DNA of 62,740 nt from Litchfieldia alkalitelluris (GCF_002153425.1 NZ_KZ119600.1:4522442-4585181); one strand, 5' to 3'; shown: positions 33,923 through 44,346, counted from the stretch's first letter. The notes: generated from the sequence alone by a model not told the origin. Numbers and translations: made by a program.

Positions 33923-35704
33923 TTAATTTTCCGTAAGCTCCATAAAGGCTTGAAGGTCTTGCTTGATTAAGTCAATTGCCTTTTGCCAAAACTTAGGTTT
34001 TGTTATATCAACATTCAAGTGCTTTTTCGCTAATTCTTCCACTTCCATACGTCCAGTATCCCGTAATAATGCAATATAGCGTTCTTCGAAATCCTCTCCA
34101 CCCTCTGAAGCTTGTGCGTATATTCCCATGCTGAACAGATATCCAAACGTATACGGAAAGTTATAGAAAGGCACACCTGTGATATGGAAATGTAGCTTTG
34201 ACGCCCAGAAATGAGGGGAGTATTCACTTAAAGAATCACAATATGCTTCTTTCTGCGCTTCCAGCATGATTTGATTTAAGCGCTGAACACTAACAAGCCC
34301 CTTTTTACGCTCTTCATAAAACCTCGTTTCAAAAAGGAAACGGGAATGGATATTCATAAAGAAAGCAACACTACGATTTAGTTTGTCGTCTAACAACTGA
34401 ATTTTAGCTTCTTTTGTTTTAGCATTTTTCACTGTTGCATCTGCAACAACTACTTCAGCAAAGGTAGAAGCTGTTTCTGCTACATTCATGGCATATCGCT
34501 GTGCCATTTGAGGTAAATCGTTCATGACATATTGATGATATGCGTGGCCTAGCTCATGGGCAAGGGTAGCAACATTTGAAGCGGAGCCATCATATGTCAT
34601 GAAAATTCTTGATTCCTCACTGATTGGAAAACTCGTGCAGAATCCTCCTGGTCGCTTGCCAGAACGACTTTCAGCCTCAATCCAACTCTTTTCAAAAGCC
34701 ATTTTTGCAAAGTCGGTCATCTTTGGACTAAATTGCCCAAACTGTTCAACGATCATTTCTGCAGCATCGTCGTAACTTACTTCTTCTACGTTTTGAGACA
34801 AAGGCGCTCCAATATCCACCATATGTAATTGATCTAATCCAAGTAACTTTGCCTTTCTCCCCATATATCCTACAAAGTCTGGCTTGTTTTTTGTAATTGT
34901 ATCCCACATCACATCAAGAGTTTCTTGTTTCATTCGATTAATTTGTAAGGGCTCTTTTAGAACCGCGTCCCAACCACGGGCTTCGTATGTTTTTAAGCGA
35001 AAACCGGCTAAATGATTGAGGGTATTGGCAAATAGCTCTGATTCTTTTTCCCATGCTTTTTCATATTGCTCAAATGCATGCAGTCGCACATCACGATTTT
35101 TATCATTAAGTTTATTCATCGCTTGCCCAACTGAGTACTCCTTCGTTTCGTCCCCTACTTTCATTTGCACAGTCATACGTCCAACGATCGTATTGTAGAA
35201 GTCACCCCATGCATGATAACCATCCACAGAAAGTGCCTGAATTAACTTTTCCTTATCACCACTTAATTTTTCCTTTGCTTGATTGCGGCGTTCATTTAAG
35301 TTAAAAATAATAGCCTTCATGTTTTCTAATTCAATAAACTGTTTCCATTCCTCTTCAGAGAAGGACAATAATTTTTCATCAATCGTTGTCATTATGGTTG
35401 AGAAGACAGATGACAGTTGTTTAATTTGACCGACTAAAAGCTTTGCCTCTTCATCTTTTACATTTTGCGCTGACAAACAGCTGATGAAGGCTCCTGCTTC
35501 CCTTACCTTTTTTCCAATCTCCTGGGCTTTTTCAACACGATCAGCCCATAACTGAATGGACGTTCCTTCCGTTTTTTCCAGTTCCCCTGTAAACTCCTTC
35601 AATTCTTTGTCCAAGTCAGTTAAGAACTGCTGAAATACAGAGGAAGTACTTCCTCCTGGAAATATTGAATCTAAATCCCAAACTTGGTTATATTGTTGTG
35701 TCAT
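33923..35704 (-). CDS. pepF: oligoendopeptidase F family M3 metallopeptidase
   Basis: 593-residue cytoplasmic zinc peptidase that trims short peptides. Zn motif HELGHAYHQ, followed by a downstream Glu in NVAETASTFAE, both typical of M3B. N-terminal helical bundle. Start ATG overlaps the stop of the 35701-36408 gene by 4 bp, so the two are translationally coupled. 30 bp to ywdI. Confidence 0.94.
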   Translation of the reverse strand: MTQQYNQVWDLDSIFPGGSTSSVFQQFLTDLDKELKEFTGELEKTEGTSIQLWADRVEKAQEIGKKVREAGAFISCLSAQNVKDEEAKLLVGQIKQLSSVFSTIMTTIDEKLLSFSEEEWKQFIELENMKAIIFNLNERRNQAKEKLSGDKEKLIQALSVDGYHAWGDFYNTIVGRMTVQMKVGDETKEYSVGQAMNKLNDKNRDVRLHAFEQYEKAWEKESELFANTLNHLAGFRLKTYEARGWDAVLKEPLQINRMKQETLDVMWDTITKNKPDFVGYMGRKAKLLGLDQLHMVDIGAPLSQNVEEVSYDDAAEMIVEQFGQFSPKMTDFAKMAFEKSWIEAESRSGKRPGGFCTSFPISEESRIFMTYDGSASNVATLAHELGHAYHQYVMNDLPQMAQRYAMNVAETASTFAEVVVADATVKNAKTKEAKIQLLDDKLNRSVAFFMNIHSRFLFETRFYEERKKGLVSVQRLNQIMLEAQKEAYCDSLSEYSPHFWASKLHFHITGVPFYNFPYTFGYLFSMGIYAQASEGGEDFEERYIALLRDTGRMEVEELAKKHLNVDITKPKFWQKAIDLIKQDLQAFMELTEN

Positions 35705-36408
35705 TCTATCTCCCCCTTAGGAATTGTTTCATGATAACTTTCTTGAATAATTGCTTTTCCTAATTGCCTAATTTTGTCAGATTCGTAAATATGTACACCG
35801 CTACTTTCTTCTTGAGCAATGGCACACATTGTCATTGCGACATACTTACCTTTGACTGGACGATATTTTTCATAAGCTCCTACCAGTAAAAAAGATAAGG
35901 GTTTACTAACCCATTCACTAACACTTTCTCCAAGTCTGAATTCCTGGCGTTTACCTGTTAATAGAGATGGTCGGAAGATGTGAAGTGAGGGTAATCCAAT
36001 GGATACAAGTTCTTCTTCCAACTTACCTTTGACACGGCTATAGAAGAATTTAGCTTCTCGGTCTGCTCCTATTGCAGTAACGATTAAAAACTTTTTTACA
36101 CCCATTAGTTTGGCTAAATTGGCTAGTTTTAGTGGATAAACATAGTCAACCTTCACGAACTGCTTCCTACTTTTTGCTTTCTTCATTGTAGTACCTAAAC
36201 ATACGAAAACGTCATCAACGTCCTTGAACAGTTCTCCTTCTTTTTCCAGTTTATCAAAATCAACGATGTACTCTTGTACTTTCGATTGATTTTGAAAATC
36301 TGTTTTTCTTCGGGAAACGATTTTAACTACATCGTATTTAGCCAACAACTCGCTCACTAGATGTTGCCCCACAAGGCCTGTTGCACCAGCTACCAATGCT
36401 ATTTTCAA
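35701..36408 (-). CDS. NAD(P)-binding Rossmann-fold (NAD-dependent epimerase-like) protein
   Basis: 235 residues from TTG 36408 (MKIALVAGATGLVGQHLV), since the AGAGGTG ribosome site would swallow a GTG at 36417. Nucleotide-binding GATGLVGQ, DDVFVCLGTTMKKA, and an SDR-like YSRVKGKLE where Tyr..Lys may be catalytic. This is the atypical SDR / HTATIP2-like group. Coupled to pepF; function unknown. Confidence 0.85.
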   Translation of the reverse strand: MKIALVAGATGLVGQHLVSELLAKYDVVKIVSRRKTDFQNQSKVQEYIVDFDKLEKEGELFKDVDDVFVCLGTTMKKAKSRKQFVKVDYVYPLKLANLAKLMGVKKFLIVTAIGADREAKFFYSRVKGKLEEELVSIGLPSLHIFRPSLLTGKRQEFRLGESVSEWVSKPLSFLLVGAYEKYRPVKGKYVAMTMCAIAQEESSGVHIYESDKIRQLGKAIIQESYHETIPKGEIE

Positions 36409-36489
36409 GCCAATCACCTCTACCCCTCTAACCGTAATTAGTTACAATGTATCATGAATAATACGAAAAATAAAAGAATAACGGTATCA

Positions 36490-36526
36490 CAAAAACGCCA
36501 AGAACAGTATATCTTAGCGTTTTTGT
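36490..36526 (-). terminator. terminator overlapping the kinase stop codon
   Basis: AAAAACGC arms (36491 and inverted near 36518) around AAGA/TCTT; T-run on the minus strand. Confidence 0.75.
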
Positions 36527-38682
36527 TTTTTATTTGGTAAGCGAATTTCAAAAGTCGTCCCCTCACCTTTTTCCGATGAAACAGTTATTGTTCCACCCAT
36601 ATCTTCAATGATTTGAAAACTCGTTGTAAGCCCTAAACCTGTCCCGTCTTTTTTTGTTGTAAAAAAGGGAATTCCTAGCTGCTCTACTGTCTGTGGATCC
36701 ATTCCTATGCCAGTGTCCGTTATGGTAATGATTAAATCCTCCATAGGCCAATGATAAGAGGCATGGATCCTAAGTTTTCCACCATCATCTCCTAAAGCTT
36801 CTTCTGCATTTTGGACCAAATTGATTAATACTTGCTTTAATTTACTTTCCTTTGTAAAAATTAATGGCATTTCTTCATCAATAGAAGTGAAAACACGTAT
36901 ATTCTTATTTTTCATCTGTGTTTCAGTCAATAGAAGAATGTCATTAATTAGGTTTTTTACATTTACATAAGTGTTTTCCTCAGAATTGACCTTAGGTTTT
37001 GCTATATTCAATAAGTCGTTAATAATACCATTTACACGGTCAATTTCTTTAATAATAAGGTCATAATGTTTTATGTTTTTACTTTCCTTATTTTCTCCTA
37101 AAAGCTGAACAAAACCACGAATGGTTGTAAGGGGATTTTTTATTTCGTGTGCGAGGCCAGCTGAAATCTGGCCAACAATCTTCAACTTTTCTGAACGAAC
37201 TAACTTTTTCTCCATAAGACGAATTTCTGTTAAATCATGAAAGACTAATAAAATTTCGTCGTGTCTTGTCTCATCTTCTAAACTCGGTAAGGTTGATATA
37301 CTTATTAAAAAGTATTTTTTGCCACCATTACAGTTACATTCAATTTCAATCGTCTTTTCAGTTTCCACTTCCTCAATCTGTTGAAGAAGAGTTGCCTCCT
37401 CTACGAAAGACCTAAAATTAGGCGACATTTCCAACAATTCTCCCATTGTTTTTCCTAAAACAGTATCTTTCTCTTCTTCAAATAGAAGTTCACAAGTCCT
37501 GTTAAACAGTGTAATACGCTTTTCTAGCTTATTTACAGCAAGCACGCCATTATCCGTTGTCTCTAATATGAGAGTAGATTTCTTGTCATCTTGTTCTCGT
37601 TTCTCTAGTTTTCTCGTCATCTCGTAAAACGTTTGATTTAGCTGATCCATTTCTTTATATGCATTTATTTGAGGAACCTTCTCTATTTTTTTCCCAGAAG
37701 CGAATGCAGCTGTAGTTTCTACAAGTTGTTGGATTGGCTTTACTAAATAGTTAGCTAGCTTAAATACTGCAATTGTAATCAGAAGTAAAACTAAACCAAT
37801 AAAGAATACATACTGCTTTAACAGTCTTGACAATGGATAATACAGTTGGTTCTGATCTATAGCTATTCCTAAATACCAATCGTTATGAAAACCAGGCATA
37901 TTCTTTACTTTCGAAAATGCATGTACTTCTTCCAGATTAGGTATTTCTATAAAAGCAGGCATCTCTCTCATTTCTGCTAAAGTCATTGGAGATAATCCAT
38001 ATTCGACAAAGTAATTGTTGTGAAAAATAAAGTCGTCGTTTGGGTGAGAGATTATTTCTCCACTCCTATTAATTAAAAATGCATACCCTTCTGACCCTAC
38101 AATCTCGCGCTGCTGAAGCGTATATTTATCAATCGTTTCGTTAAGTGCATCAATATTAAAGTAGGGTGACACTACACCAATGATATTTTTATCTTCATCA
38201 TAAACTGGTGAAGCCATGACGATGACTGGAAAACGAAGTAACGGAGACATGTATATATCAGAAAAATAAAGCTCTCCTGACACTGCTCGCTGAAACCACT
38301 CCCGATTACTAATATCGTTATCTACTGTTTGTCCATCTCCATCGATAACTACCCTTCCATCAACATCAGCAAAGACGACCCCTTGATAAATTTGATGGAC
38401 ATCTAAAAATTGATGAATTTGTACCCTCATATCCCATGTATCACTCTCTTGGTCCATTAAAATTGGATTGCGAGCAAGGTATCTCGTATTAGTGATTCTT
38501 TCCTCAATGAACTTTTCTATTTCTACAGACATTATCTCACTGTTCATCATGAGCATCTGTTCTACACTGTTCGTCAGTTCTTCCTTCTGATTGTAATAGC
38601 CAATAATACCCACAATAATCATCGGTATGAAAGTTATTAACAGAAAGAAGACTAACAGCTTGAATCTCAACGTATGTTGCAT
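36514..38682 (-). CDS. membrane sensor histidine kinase (dCache-HAMP-PAS-HisKA-HATPase)
   Basis: 722 residues from ATG 38682 behind GAAGGAG. TM1 about 7-28; extracellular double-Cache-like sensor to about 280 (FADVDGRVVIDGDGQTVDNDISNRE); TM2 about 290-312; HAMP; PAS about 365-480; HisKA with phospho-His in LAHEIKNPLTTIRGF; HATPase with LVQNAEEAL, DTGIGMD and GTGLGL. C-terminal half resembles Bacillus sporulation kinases (KinA-E type). No response regulator is adjacent, so it is an orphan and may feed a Spo0F-like phosphorelay. Ligand unknown. Confidence 0.93.
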   Translation of the reverse strand: MQHTLRFKLLVFFLLITFIPMIIVGIIGYYNQKEELTNSVEQMLMMNSEIMSVEIEKFIEERITNTRYLARNPILMDQESDTWDMRVQIHQFLDVHQIYQGVVFADVDGRVVIDGDGQTVDNDISNREWFQRAVSGELYFSDIYMSPLLRFPVIVMASPVYDEDKNIIGVVSPYFNIDALNETIDKYTLQQREIVGSEGYAFLINRSGEIISHPNDDFIFHNNYFVEYGLSPMTLAEMREMPAFIEIPNLEEVHAFSKVKNMPGFHNDWYLGIAIDQNQLYYPLSRLLKQYVFFIGLVLLLITIAVFKLANYLVKPIQQLVETTAAFASGKKIEKVPQINAYKEMDQLNQTFYEMTRKLEKREQDDKKSTLILETTDNGVLAVNKLEKRITLFNRTCELLFEEEKDTVLGKTMGELLEMSPNFRSFVEEATLLQQIEEVETEKTIEIECNCNGGKKYFLISISTLPSLEDETRHDEILLVFHDLTEIRLMEKKLVRSEKLKIVGQISAGLAHEIKNPLTTIRGFVQLLGENKESKNIKHYDLIIKEIDRVNGIINDLLNIAKPKVNSEENTYVNVKNLINDILLLTETQMKNKNIRVFTSIDEEMPLIFTKESKLKQVLINLVQNAEEALGDDGGKLRIHASYHWPMEDLIITITDTGIGMDPQTVEQLGIPFFTTKKDGTGLGLTTSFQIIEDMGGTITVSSEKGEGTTFEIRLPNKKQKR

Positions 38683-38850
38683 TGTGGACTCCTTCATCAT
38701 GTACTATTTGCTCTGAATGGACTAAGCTAATTCTCTCTTTTCATATTATATTATATTTTATTCGACAAATCTCTATAAAATACGACAAATTACTCATTTT
38801 GTGGGCTACCGTCTAAGGGCTAGCTACGCTATTGGTCTAGTTAAATAACA

Positions 38851-38893
38851 AAAAGCTGTCCCTGAAAGTTCATCACCTTCTAGGACAGCTTTT
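38851..38893 (-). terminator. terminator of the oxidoreductase pair
   Basis: AAAAGCTGTCC (38851-38861) and GGACAGCTTTT (38883-38893). Confidence 0.75.
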
Positions 38894-38938
38894 CTTTCTA
38901 GGTACCTTTAACTCTCTAGGGAAAGCTAAAGCTAACTA

Positions 38939-39814
38939 TTATTGGTTTATATAATATTTATAGATGGCATGTGTTCCTGAATCGTCTTCACCTTTTTCGG
39001 TGAGTTCCTCATATAGTTTTTTCGCCAAGGCTAAGCCTGGTGTATGCAATCCCATTGTTTCGGCTGATTCCAATGCTATTTTCATATCTTTAATGAAGTG
39101 CTTAATATAGAAGCCTGGCTCAAAATTACCATCAATCATCCTTGGACCTAGATTACTGAGGGAAAAGCTCCCTGCAGCCCCCGTAGAGATACTATCTAGT
39201 ACCTTTTTCTGATCAAGGCCAGCTTTCTTCGCATAGGCTAGGGATTCGGCTACCCCCATCATTGTACTCGCAATCGCGATTTGATTTGCCATTTTTGTAT
39301 ACTGACCAGACCCTGCTGGACCTTGATGTTGAATATTCTGTCCCATCAGTGAGAGAATTGGATAGACCTCTTTAAATGTATCCTCATCTCCACCAACCAT
39401 GATGGCTAACCTCGCTTCCTTAGCACCAATATCACCACCCGAAACTGGGGCATCTAGACACCCTACTCCCTTATCCTTAGCCACATCATAAATTTTTTTC
39501 GAAAGCTGTGGATTGGAAGTAGTCATATCAATAAGATTCGCCCCTTGACGAACATGGGCAAGAATCCCCTCTTCACCCAAATAAATTTCCTCCACATCAT
39601 GTGGATATCCTACAATCGTAATAATGACATCGGACTTCTCCGCAAGTTCAGCCACCGTATTACACCATACAGCGCCTTGATTTAATAACTCTTCCGCCTT
39701 ACCTTTTGTCCGGTTGTAGACGAGGAGCTCATGTCCTCCCTTTTTAATATGTGAAGCCATGCTTTTTCCCATCACACCTGTTCCAATAAAACCAACTACA
39801 GGTTTGTCTGCCAT
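38939..39814 (-). CDS. NAD(P)-dependent beta-hydroxyacid dehydrogenase (YkwC-like)
   Basis: 291 residues of the 3-hydroxyisobutyrate/tartronate-semialdehyde dehydrogenase family. GFIGTGVMGKSMA binds the nucleotide, DAPVSGGDIGAKE is the substrate motif, and the catalytic Lys is in GSGQYTKMANQ. It lies 23 bp after an aldo/keto reductase gene, in the same direction, so the two probably share a transcript. Physiological substrate unknown. Confidence 0.92.
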   Translation of the reverse strand: MADKPVVGFIGTGVMGKSMASHIKKGGHELLVYNRTKGKAEELLNQGAVWCNTVAELAEKSDVIITIVGYPHDVEEIYLGEEGILAHVRQGANLIDMTTSNPQLSKKIYDVAKDKGVGCLDAPVSGGDIGAKEARLAIMVGGDEDTFKEVYPILSLMGQNIQHQGPAGSGQYTKMANQIAIASTMMGVAESLAYAKKAGLDQKKVLDSISTGAAGSFSLSNLGPRMIDGNFEPGFYIKHFIKDMKIALESAETMGLHTPGLALAKKLYEELTEKGEDDSGTHAIYKYYINQ

Positions 39815-39837
39815 ACCATTTCCTCCTCCATATCCTA

Positions 39838-40665
39838 CTAAAATGTATCTGGGTCTGGACCGAACCGTTTGTGTTCATTACAGCTATCCAGGATATTCAT
39901 ATCTTCCTCAGACAATTCAAAATCAAAAATCTCCGTGTTGGATTGAATTCTTGCTGGTGTTACTGATTTTGGAATTGTTACAACTTCCTTTTGAAGATCC
40001 CAACGTAATATGATTTGGGCTGGCGTTTTCCCATACTTTTCTGCCAATTTTACTAATCTCTCGTCATCGAACATATGCCCTCTAGTAAGTGGACTCCAAG
40101 CCTCTAACTGAATATCATTCTTTTTGCAAAACTCGTGTAGTTCCTCTTGGGTCAGAAGTGGGTGGAACTCCACTTGGTTAACTACGGGCTTTACCTTTGC
40201 ATCCTTTAGAAGATATTCTAGATGATGAATATTAAAATTACTCACACCAATAGCTCGGACTTTCCCCTCATCGTAAAGTTTTTCCATCGCTCTCCAAGTA
40301 TCCTTAAACTTTCCTGTGACTGGCCAATGTACTAAGTATAAATCTATGACATCTAACCCTAGTTTTGTACGGCTAGATTCAAATGCTTTTAATGTTTCCT
40401 CATATCCTTGTTCGTCATTCCACACTTTAGTAGTAACAAAAATTTCTTCCCTCGGCACATCTGTTTCACGAAGAGCCTCTCCTACACCAGCTTCATTATG
40501 GTAAAAAGATGCTGTATCAATGCTGCGATAACCCGCCTCAAGTGCCACTTTAATTGCATTTTTCACCTCATTACCATCTTCTGCTTTGTAAACGCCTAAA
40601 CCTAGCCAAGGCATTTTCACGCCGTTATTTAACGTCACTGTCGAATGAATATTTAATGTAGTCAT
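39838..40665 (-). CDS. yvgN: aldo/keto reductase (YvgN-like)
   Basis: 275-residue NADPH-dependent (beta/alpha)8 reductase, very like B. subtilis YvgN, which reduces methylglyoxal and other aldehydes. Catalytic tetrad visible: Asp and Tyr in SIDTASFYHNE, Lys in TTKVWND, His in LVHWPV. Cofactor-binding IPKSVTPARIQSN near the end. ATG follows AGGAGG. First of two probable co-transcribed genes. Confidence 0.93.
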   Translation of the reverse strand: MTTLNIHSTVTLNNGVKMPWLGLGVYKAEDGNEVKNAIKVALEAGYRSIDTASFYHNEAGVGEALRETDVPREEIFVTTKVWNDEQGYEETLKAFESSRTKLGLDVIDLYLVHWPVTGKFKDTWRAMEKLYDEGKVRAIGVSNFNIHHLEYLLKDAKVKPVVNQVEFHPLLTQEELHEFCKKNDIQLEAWSPLTRGHMFDDERLVKLAEKYGKTPAQIILRWDLQKEVVTIPKSVTPARIQSNTEIFDFELSEEDMNILDSCNEHKRFGPDPDTF

Positions 40666-40720
40666 ATGTATTCCTCCTATATTTTTTGCCTACCCAGAAA
40701 AGAATTATTGTTGGAACAAC

Positions 40721-41404
40721 CTACAATTTAACTGGCAGCTCCCAATTCACTTCTTTTAAACCGCTACTTCTTAGAAAACTATTTGTTTTTGAAAAGGGAC
40801 GGCTACCAAAAAAACCTCGATTGGCCGATAAGGGACTTGGATGTGGGGATTCAATAATGTGGTGCTGTTCCCCAGTAATAAACGATTTTTTCCCTTGGGC
40901 GTGTCTCCCCCATAATATAAATACGACAGGGGTAGATCGATTATTCAATTCCTGAATAACTGCATCTGTGAACTCTTCCCACCCTTTTTTCTGATGGGAG
41001 TAAGCTTTCCCCTCCTGAACTGTCAAAACTGTATTCAACAATAATACACCTTCATTCGCCCAGCTCTGTAAATAGCCATGACTCGGTATTTCATATCCGA
41101 GGTCACTATGTAGTTCCTTATAGATATTGCGCAAGGAAGGGGGAATCTTAACTCCAGGTTGCACAGAAAAACTCAAACCATGGGCTTGTCCTTTTCCATG
41201 GTATGGATCCTGCCCCAAGATTACAACTTTTGTATCTTCATACGATGTTGAGTTTAGTGCATGAAAGATGTTTTTATATGCTGGGAAAACTAGTTTTTCT
41301 TCATACTCTTTGTTTAAGAATTCCTTCAGCTCCACAAAGTAAGACTTCTGGAATTCCCTATTAATATACTTTTGCCAATCTGTATTAATCTCACTAATTG
41401 TCAT
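40721..41404 (-). CDS. ung: uracil-DNA glycosylase
   Basis: Base-excision repair enzyme removing uracil from DNA. 227 residues from ATG 41404 behind AAAGGTGG. Catalytic Asp in [18 protein letters not shown], catalytic His in [10 protein letters not shown], and the C-terminal GSRPFSKTN. Family 1 UNG. It follows the AlkD-like gene by 38 bp, making a small DNA-repair pair. Confidence 0.97.
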   Translation of the reverse strand: MTISEINTDWQKYINREFQKSYFVELKEFLNKEYEEKLVFPAYKNIFHALNSTSYEDTKVVILGQDPYHGKGQAHGLSFSVQPGVKIPPSLRNIYKELHSDLGYEIPSHGYLQSWANEGVLLLNTVLTVQEGKAYSHQKKGWEEFTDAVIQELNNRSTPVVFILWGRHAQGKKSFITGEQHHIIESPHPSPLSANRGFFGSRPFSKTNSFLRSSGLKEVNWELPVKL

Positions 41405-41442
41405 GGTACCACCTTTATTTTTCATAACATGTTGTACTGCGG

Positions 41443-42138
41443 TCAGTAGTTCTTCTTATCTCTTTCTCGTTTAATATGTTTCAGACCTTCTCTAATACTT
41501 AAGGGAGACAAGTCGTCGTTTTCTGAAATAAATGCTTCTACAGCTGCGGGATTTGTCTTACTATATTCTCTTAGTGCCCAACCAATCCCTTTTCGGATAA
41601 AAAAGTCAGTCTGATCCTTATTTACCTTGATGACATGGAACAATAAATCCTGATCTGTATTTCCTTTATACTTCAATTGAAATAGGATTGCAGTCCTTCT
41701 CAACCATAGATTTTCATGTTGTTCCCAATCTGGAATATATTGTTCAATGAACTGAGGCTCACGGGAAAATAATTCTCCTACAATTCCTCCTGCTATTGTA
41801 TCAACCGTATCCCACCATGATTTAGTAACTATCAAGTCAATTAAGAAGGGCACTTCATTCGCATGAAGCCATTGTGGACGATGTCCTAATATACCAAGGA
41901 CTACGTATTGATATTCCCTTTCAGGTTTTTTCCATACTTCTTGTAAAAAAGCTATAGGTAACACCTTTTCTTCTAGAATACTAGTTTCTTTGAAAAACTG
42001 CTTCAACAAAGCATTTCTTTCTGGCGTCTTAATTCCTAAAAATTCAAACTGATTTTTCATGTATGCCTTCATAGTTGGAATATTTTCTTCAACCTTATGT
42101 GCGGAAAATAATGCTTCTAATTCTTCTGTATACGACAT
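41443..42138 (-). CDS. DNA alkylation repair protein (AlkD-like)
   Basis: 231 residues from ATG 42138. All-helical HEAT-like repeats. Motifs typical of the AlkD family: [38 protein letters not shown]-like region, [14 protein letters not shown] and [19 protein letters not shown]. Proteins of this family excise bulky or alkylated bases without base flipping. In the same direction as ung. Confidence 0.92.
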   Translation of the reverse strand: MSYTEELEALFSAHKVEENIPTMKAYMKNQFEFLGIKTPERNALLKQFFKETSILEEKVLPIAFLQEVWKKPEREYQYVVLGILGHRPQWLHANEVPFLIDLIVTKSWWDTVDTIAGGIVGELFSREPQFIEQYIPDWEQHENLWLRRTAILFQLKYKGNTDQDLLFHVIKVNKDQTDFFIRKGIGWALREYSKTNPAAVEAFISENDDLSPLSIREGLKHIKRERDKKNY

Positions 42139-42319
42139 CTTTAACACCCCTATCTTTTGTTTTTGTCAACCACTTGAAACTACTACTCATGTGTTGGTGA
42201 TCGTCTCTGCACATTCTCTTTTTCTGCGGGCGGTCAATAAGTTCATTACTCATTCGTGTACACCCGTTAATCATTTACAACTCTACAGTATAATAGACCT
42301 ATTTTCATAATAAGATCAA

Positions 42320-42348
42320 TTGACATTATATATCTTAAGTACTATATT
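42320..42348 (+). promoter_or_regulatory. SigA promoter of the CheY-type gene
   Basis: TTGACA (42320-42325), 17 bp, TATATT (42343-42348), 40 bp before the start codon. Confidence 0.75.
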
Positions 42349-42387
42349 AATAGAAAGGATACTGCTACAAGGGAGGACTGCTTTCGT

Positions 42388-42750
42388 ATGACAAAACTGC
42401 TAATTACAGATGATGCTGCTTTCATGAGAATGACTCTAAAAAGAATCGTAACAGATGCCGGTTTCGAAGTTGTAGGTGAAGCAGCAAACGGTCAAGAGGC
42501 AGTTGACCTATACCGTGAACATAAGCCAGATCTTGTTACAATGGATATTACCATGCCTACAATGGACGGAATAGAAGCATTAAAAGAAATTAAAAAACTA
42601 AATCCCCATGCGAAAGTGCTCATGTGTTCAGCGATGGGACAGCAGGCAAAAGTTGTGGAAGCCATTCAAAATGGTGCACTTGATTTCATTGTAAAACCAT
42701 TTGATAATGCTAGAATAATAGAAGCATTAAACAAAGCACTAGAACGATAG
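42388..42750 (+). CDS. stand-alone CheY-type response regulator
   Basis: 120 residues, receiver domain only. Acid pocket Asp8/Asp9, phospho-acceptor Asp53 (TMDITMP), Ser81 and Lys103 (VKPF). Very similar in style to B. subtilis CheY (DDAAFMRM, MCSAMGQQ), yet it sits alone between its own promoter and terminator, away from chemotaxis genes. Could be a CheY paralogue or the main CheY relocated. Cytoplasmic; no output domain. Confidence 0.92.
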   Translation: MTKLLITDDAAFMRMTLKRIVTDAGFEVVGEAANGQEAVDLYREHKPDLVTMDITMPTMDGIEALKEIKKLNPHAKVLMCSAMGQQAKVVEAIQNGALDFIVKPFDNARIIEALNKALER

Positions 42751-42770
42751 AATACTACTAACAGGCGTTC

Positions 42771-42808
42771 TTGGAGGCCACCTCCAACATAATGCCTGTT
42801 TTTTTATG
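42771..42808 (+). terminator. intrinsic terminator of the CheY-type gene
   Basis: ACAGGC...GCCTGT with inner TTGGAGG/CCTCCAA, followed by seven T. Confidence 0.85.
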
Positions 42809-42936
42809 TGTGTTTGCCTAGACACTTCCATTATATCTCAACTGAATTGGGTTATAAATTCAGGAAAAGAAATCTTAAACCTGTTACAATATTATTTACA
42901 CACTATTTTTATAATTTAATCAGCGGAGGTGTCAAC

Positions 42937-43878
42937 ATGACAAAGGTTTTTATACTCCATGAAAATGATGAATGGACAAAACCACTTATAGATGCATTAG
43001 CCGAATTACAAGTTCCCTTTGAAGATTGGCACTTACACCAAGGAGTCGTTCCATTAGACGAAGTGCCTCCTGAAGGTATATTTTATAATAGAATGAGTGC
43101 ATCATCCCATACAAGAGGGCATCGATATGCACCAGAATTGACCCACGCTACTTTAACTTGGTTAGAGGGTCATGGTAGACGCGTCCTTAATGGAAGAAAC
43201 GCCCTTCAATTAGAATTAAGTAAAGTTGCCCAATACGAGGCTTTAAAACGCTATGACGTCTTGGTCCCTAAAACAACAGCCGTAATGGGAAATGAAGCTT
43301 TATGTATTGCTACAGAGAGTTTCCCTTCTCCCTTTATCACAAAGCATAACAGGGCTGGAAAAGGTTTAGGGGTCCATAAATTTGATTCTAAAACTTCTTT
43401 AAAAGAATGGGTTGTCTCCAATAAAATTGAGCCTTCTATTGATGGTGTGATGTTATTACAAGAATATATTTCATCACCAACTCAAACTATTACACGTTGT
43501 GAGTTTATCGGTGGAAAGTTCATGTATGCTGTCCAAGTTGATACATCGGAAGGCTTTGAGCTCTGTCCTGCTGAAGCATGTGAAATAGGAGAGCAATTTT
43601 GCCCAACTGATGGCTCAAATAACTCAATCACTAAACCTAAGTTTGAGATTATTGAAAACTATGAAAGCCCATTGATTGAGAAATATGAAAAATTCTTACA
43701 AGGTGAAGGCATTTATTTTGCTGGAATCGAGAACATTACTGACAGCGATGGTAAAGTGTATACTTACGATGTAAATACGAATACCAATTATAACCCTCAA
43801 GCAGAAGAAAAAGCTGGTATTTTCGGAATGAAAGAAGCTGCTCGTAAACTAAAAGAAGAGTTAAAACGGCACTATTGA
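42937..43878 (+). CDS. ATP-grasp family ligase of unknown substrate
   Basis: 313 residues from ATG 42937 behind GCGGAGGTG. N-terminal pre-ATP-grasp part (KVFILHENDEWTKPLIDAL), then lysines and Gly-rich loop ITKHNRAGKGLGVHKF, and metal-binding end GIENITDSDGKVYTYDVNTNTNYNPQAEEKAG as in RimK-like carboxylate-amine ligases. Catalyses ATP-dependent amide or ester bond formation in this family. 26 bp before yojF, so probably one operon with yojF-bshB2. Confidence 0.88.
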   Translation: MTKVFILHENDEWTKPLIDALAELQVPFEDWHLHQGVVPLDEVPPEGIFYNRMSASSHTRGHRYAPELTHATLTWLEGHGRRVLNGRNALQLELSKVAQYEALKRYDVLVPKTTAVMGNEALCIATESFPSPFITKHNRAGKGLGVHKFDSKTSLKEWVVSNKIEPSIDGVMLLQEYISSPTQTITRCEFIGGKFMYAVQVDTSEGFELCPAEACEIGEQFCPTDGSNNSITKPKFEIIENYESPLIEKYEKFLQGEGIYFAGIENITDSDGKVYTYDVNTNTNYNPQAEEKAGIFGMKEAARKLKEELKRHY

Positions 43879-43904
43879 TTTTTTCAAACAGGAGGTGAAT
43901 ACGT

Positions 43905-44255
43905 TTGAAACCTATTGACCCAAGTTTTGCACAGGAAACACTATCAAAGTTAAAAGGCAAGAAATTGTATATACATCTAGAAACAACAAACGGAGCTTAT
44001 GCCTCCCACCACGATCAGGCATTTTTATCTGCAGGTACTTTTGTTAGAAATGTACCACTCACCTATATAAATGGTGGTATTAAGGGAGATGGACCATATA
44101 GGATTGGCCTTGAAACAGAATACGGCTACTTATATGCAGAAGGCCTTACTGATTGGACAATCGATGAGGAAAACCGCGTCCTATTTGCTGGTCACAATCA
44201 CGAGGGGAAACTAGCAATTGCTTTCCAACTAAGCGAAACTCCATTTCCAAAGTAA
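43905..44255 (+). CDS. yojF: DUF1806 protein YojF
   Basis: 116 residues, TTG start behind AGGAGGTG. Matches YojF, encoded next to bshB2 in Bacillus. Beta-rich small protein (KKLYIHLETTNGAYASHHDQ, AGTFVRNVPLTY) that may partner BshB2; exact role unknown. Confidence 0.88.
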   Translation: MKPIDPSFAQETLSKLKGKKLYIHLETTNGAYASHHDQAFLSAGTFVRNVPLTYINGGIKGDGPYRIGLETEYGYLYAEGLTDWTIDEENRVLFAGHNHEGKLAIAFQLSETPFPK

Positions 44256-44346
44256 AGAGAAAGTTGCACGCCAACATATGATTATTTTTTTTACGGTAGC
44301 TTACACAAATTAAGAAGCCATGTATTTAAAAAGGAAGTGTATTTTT

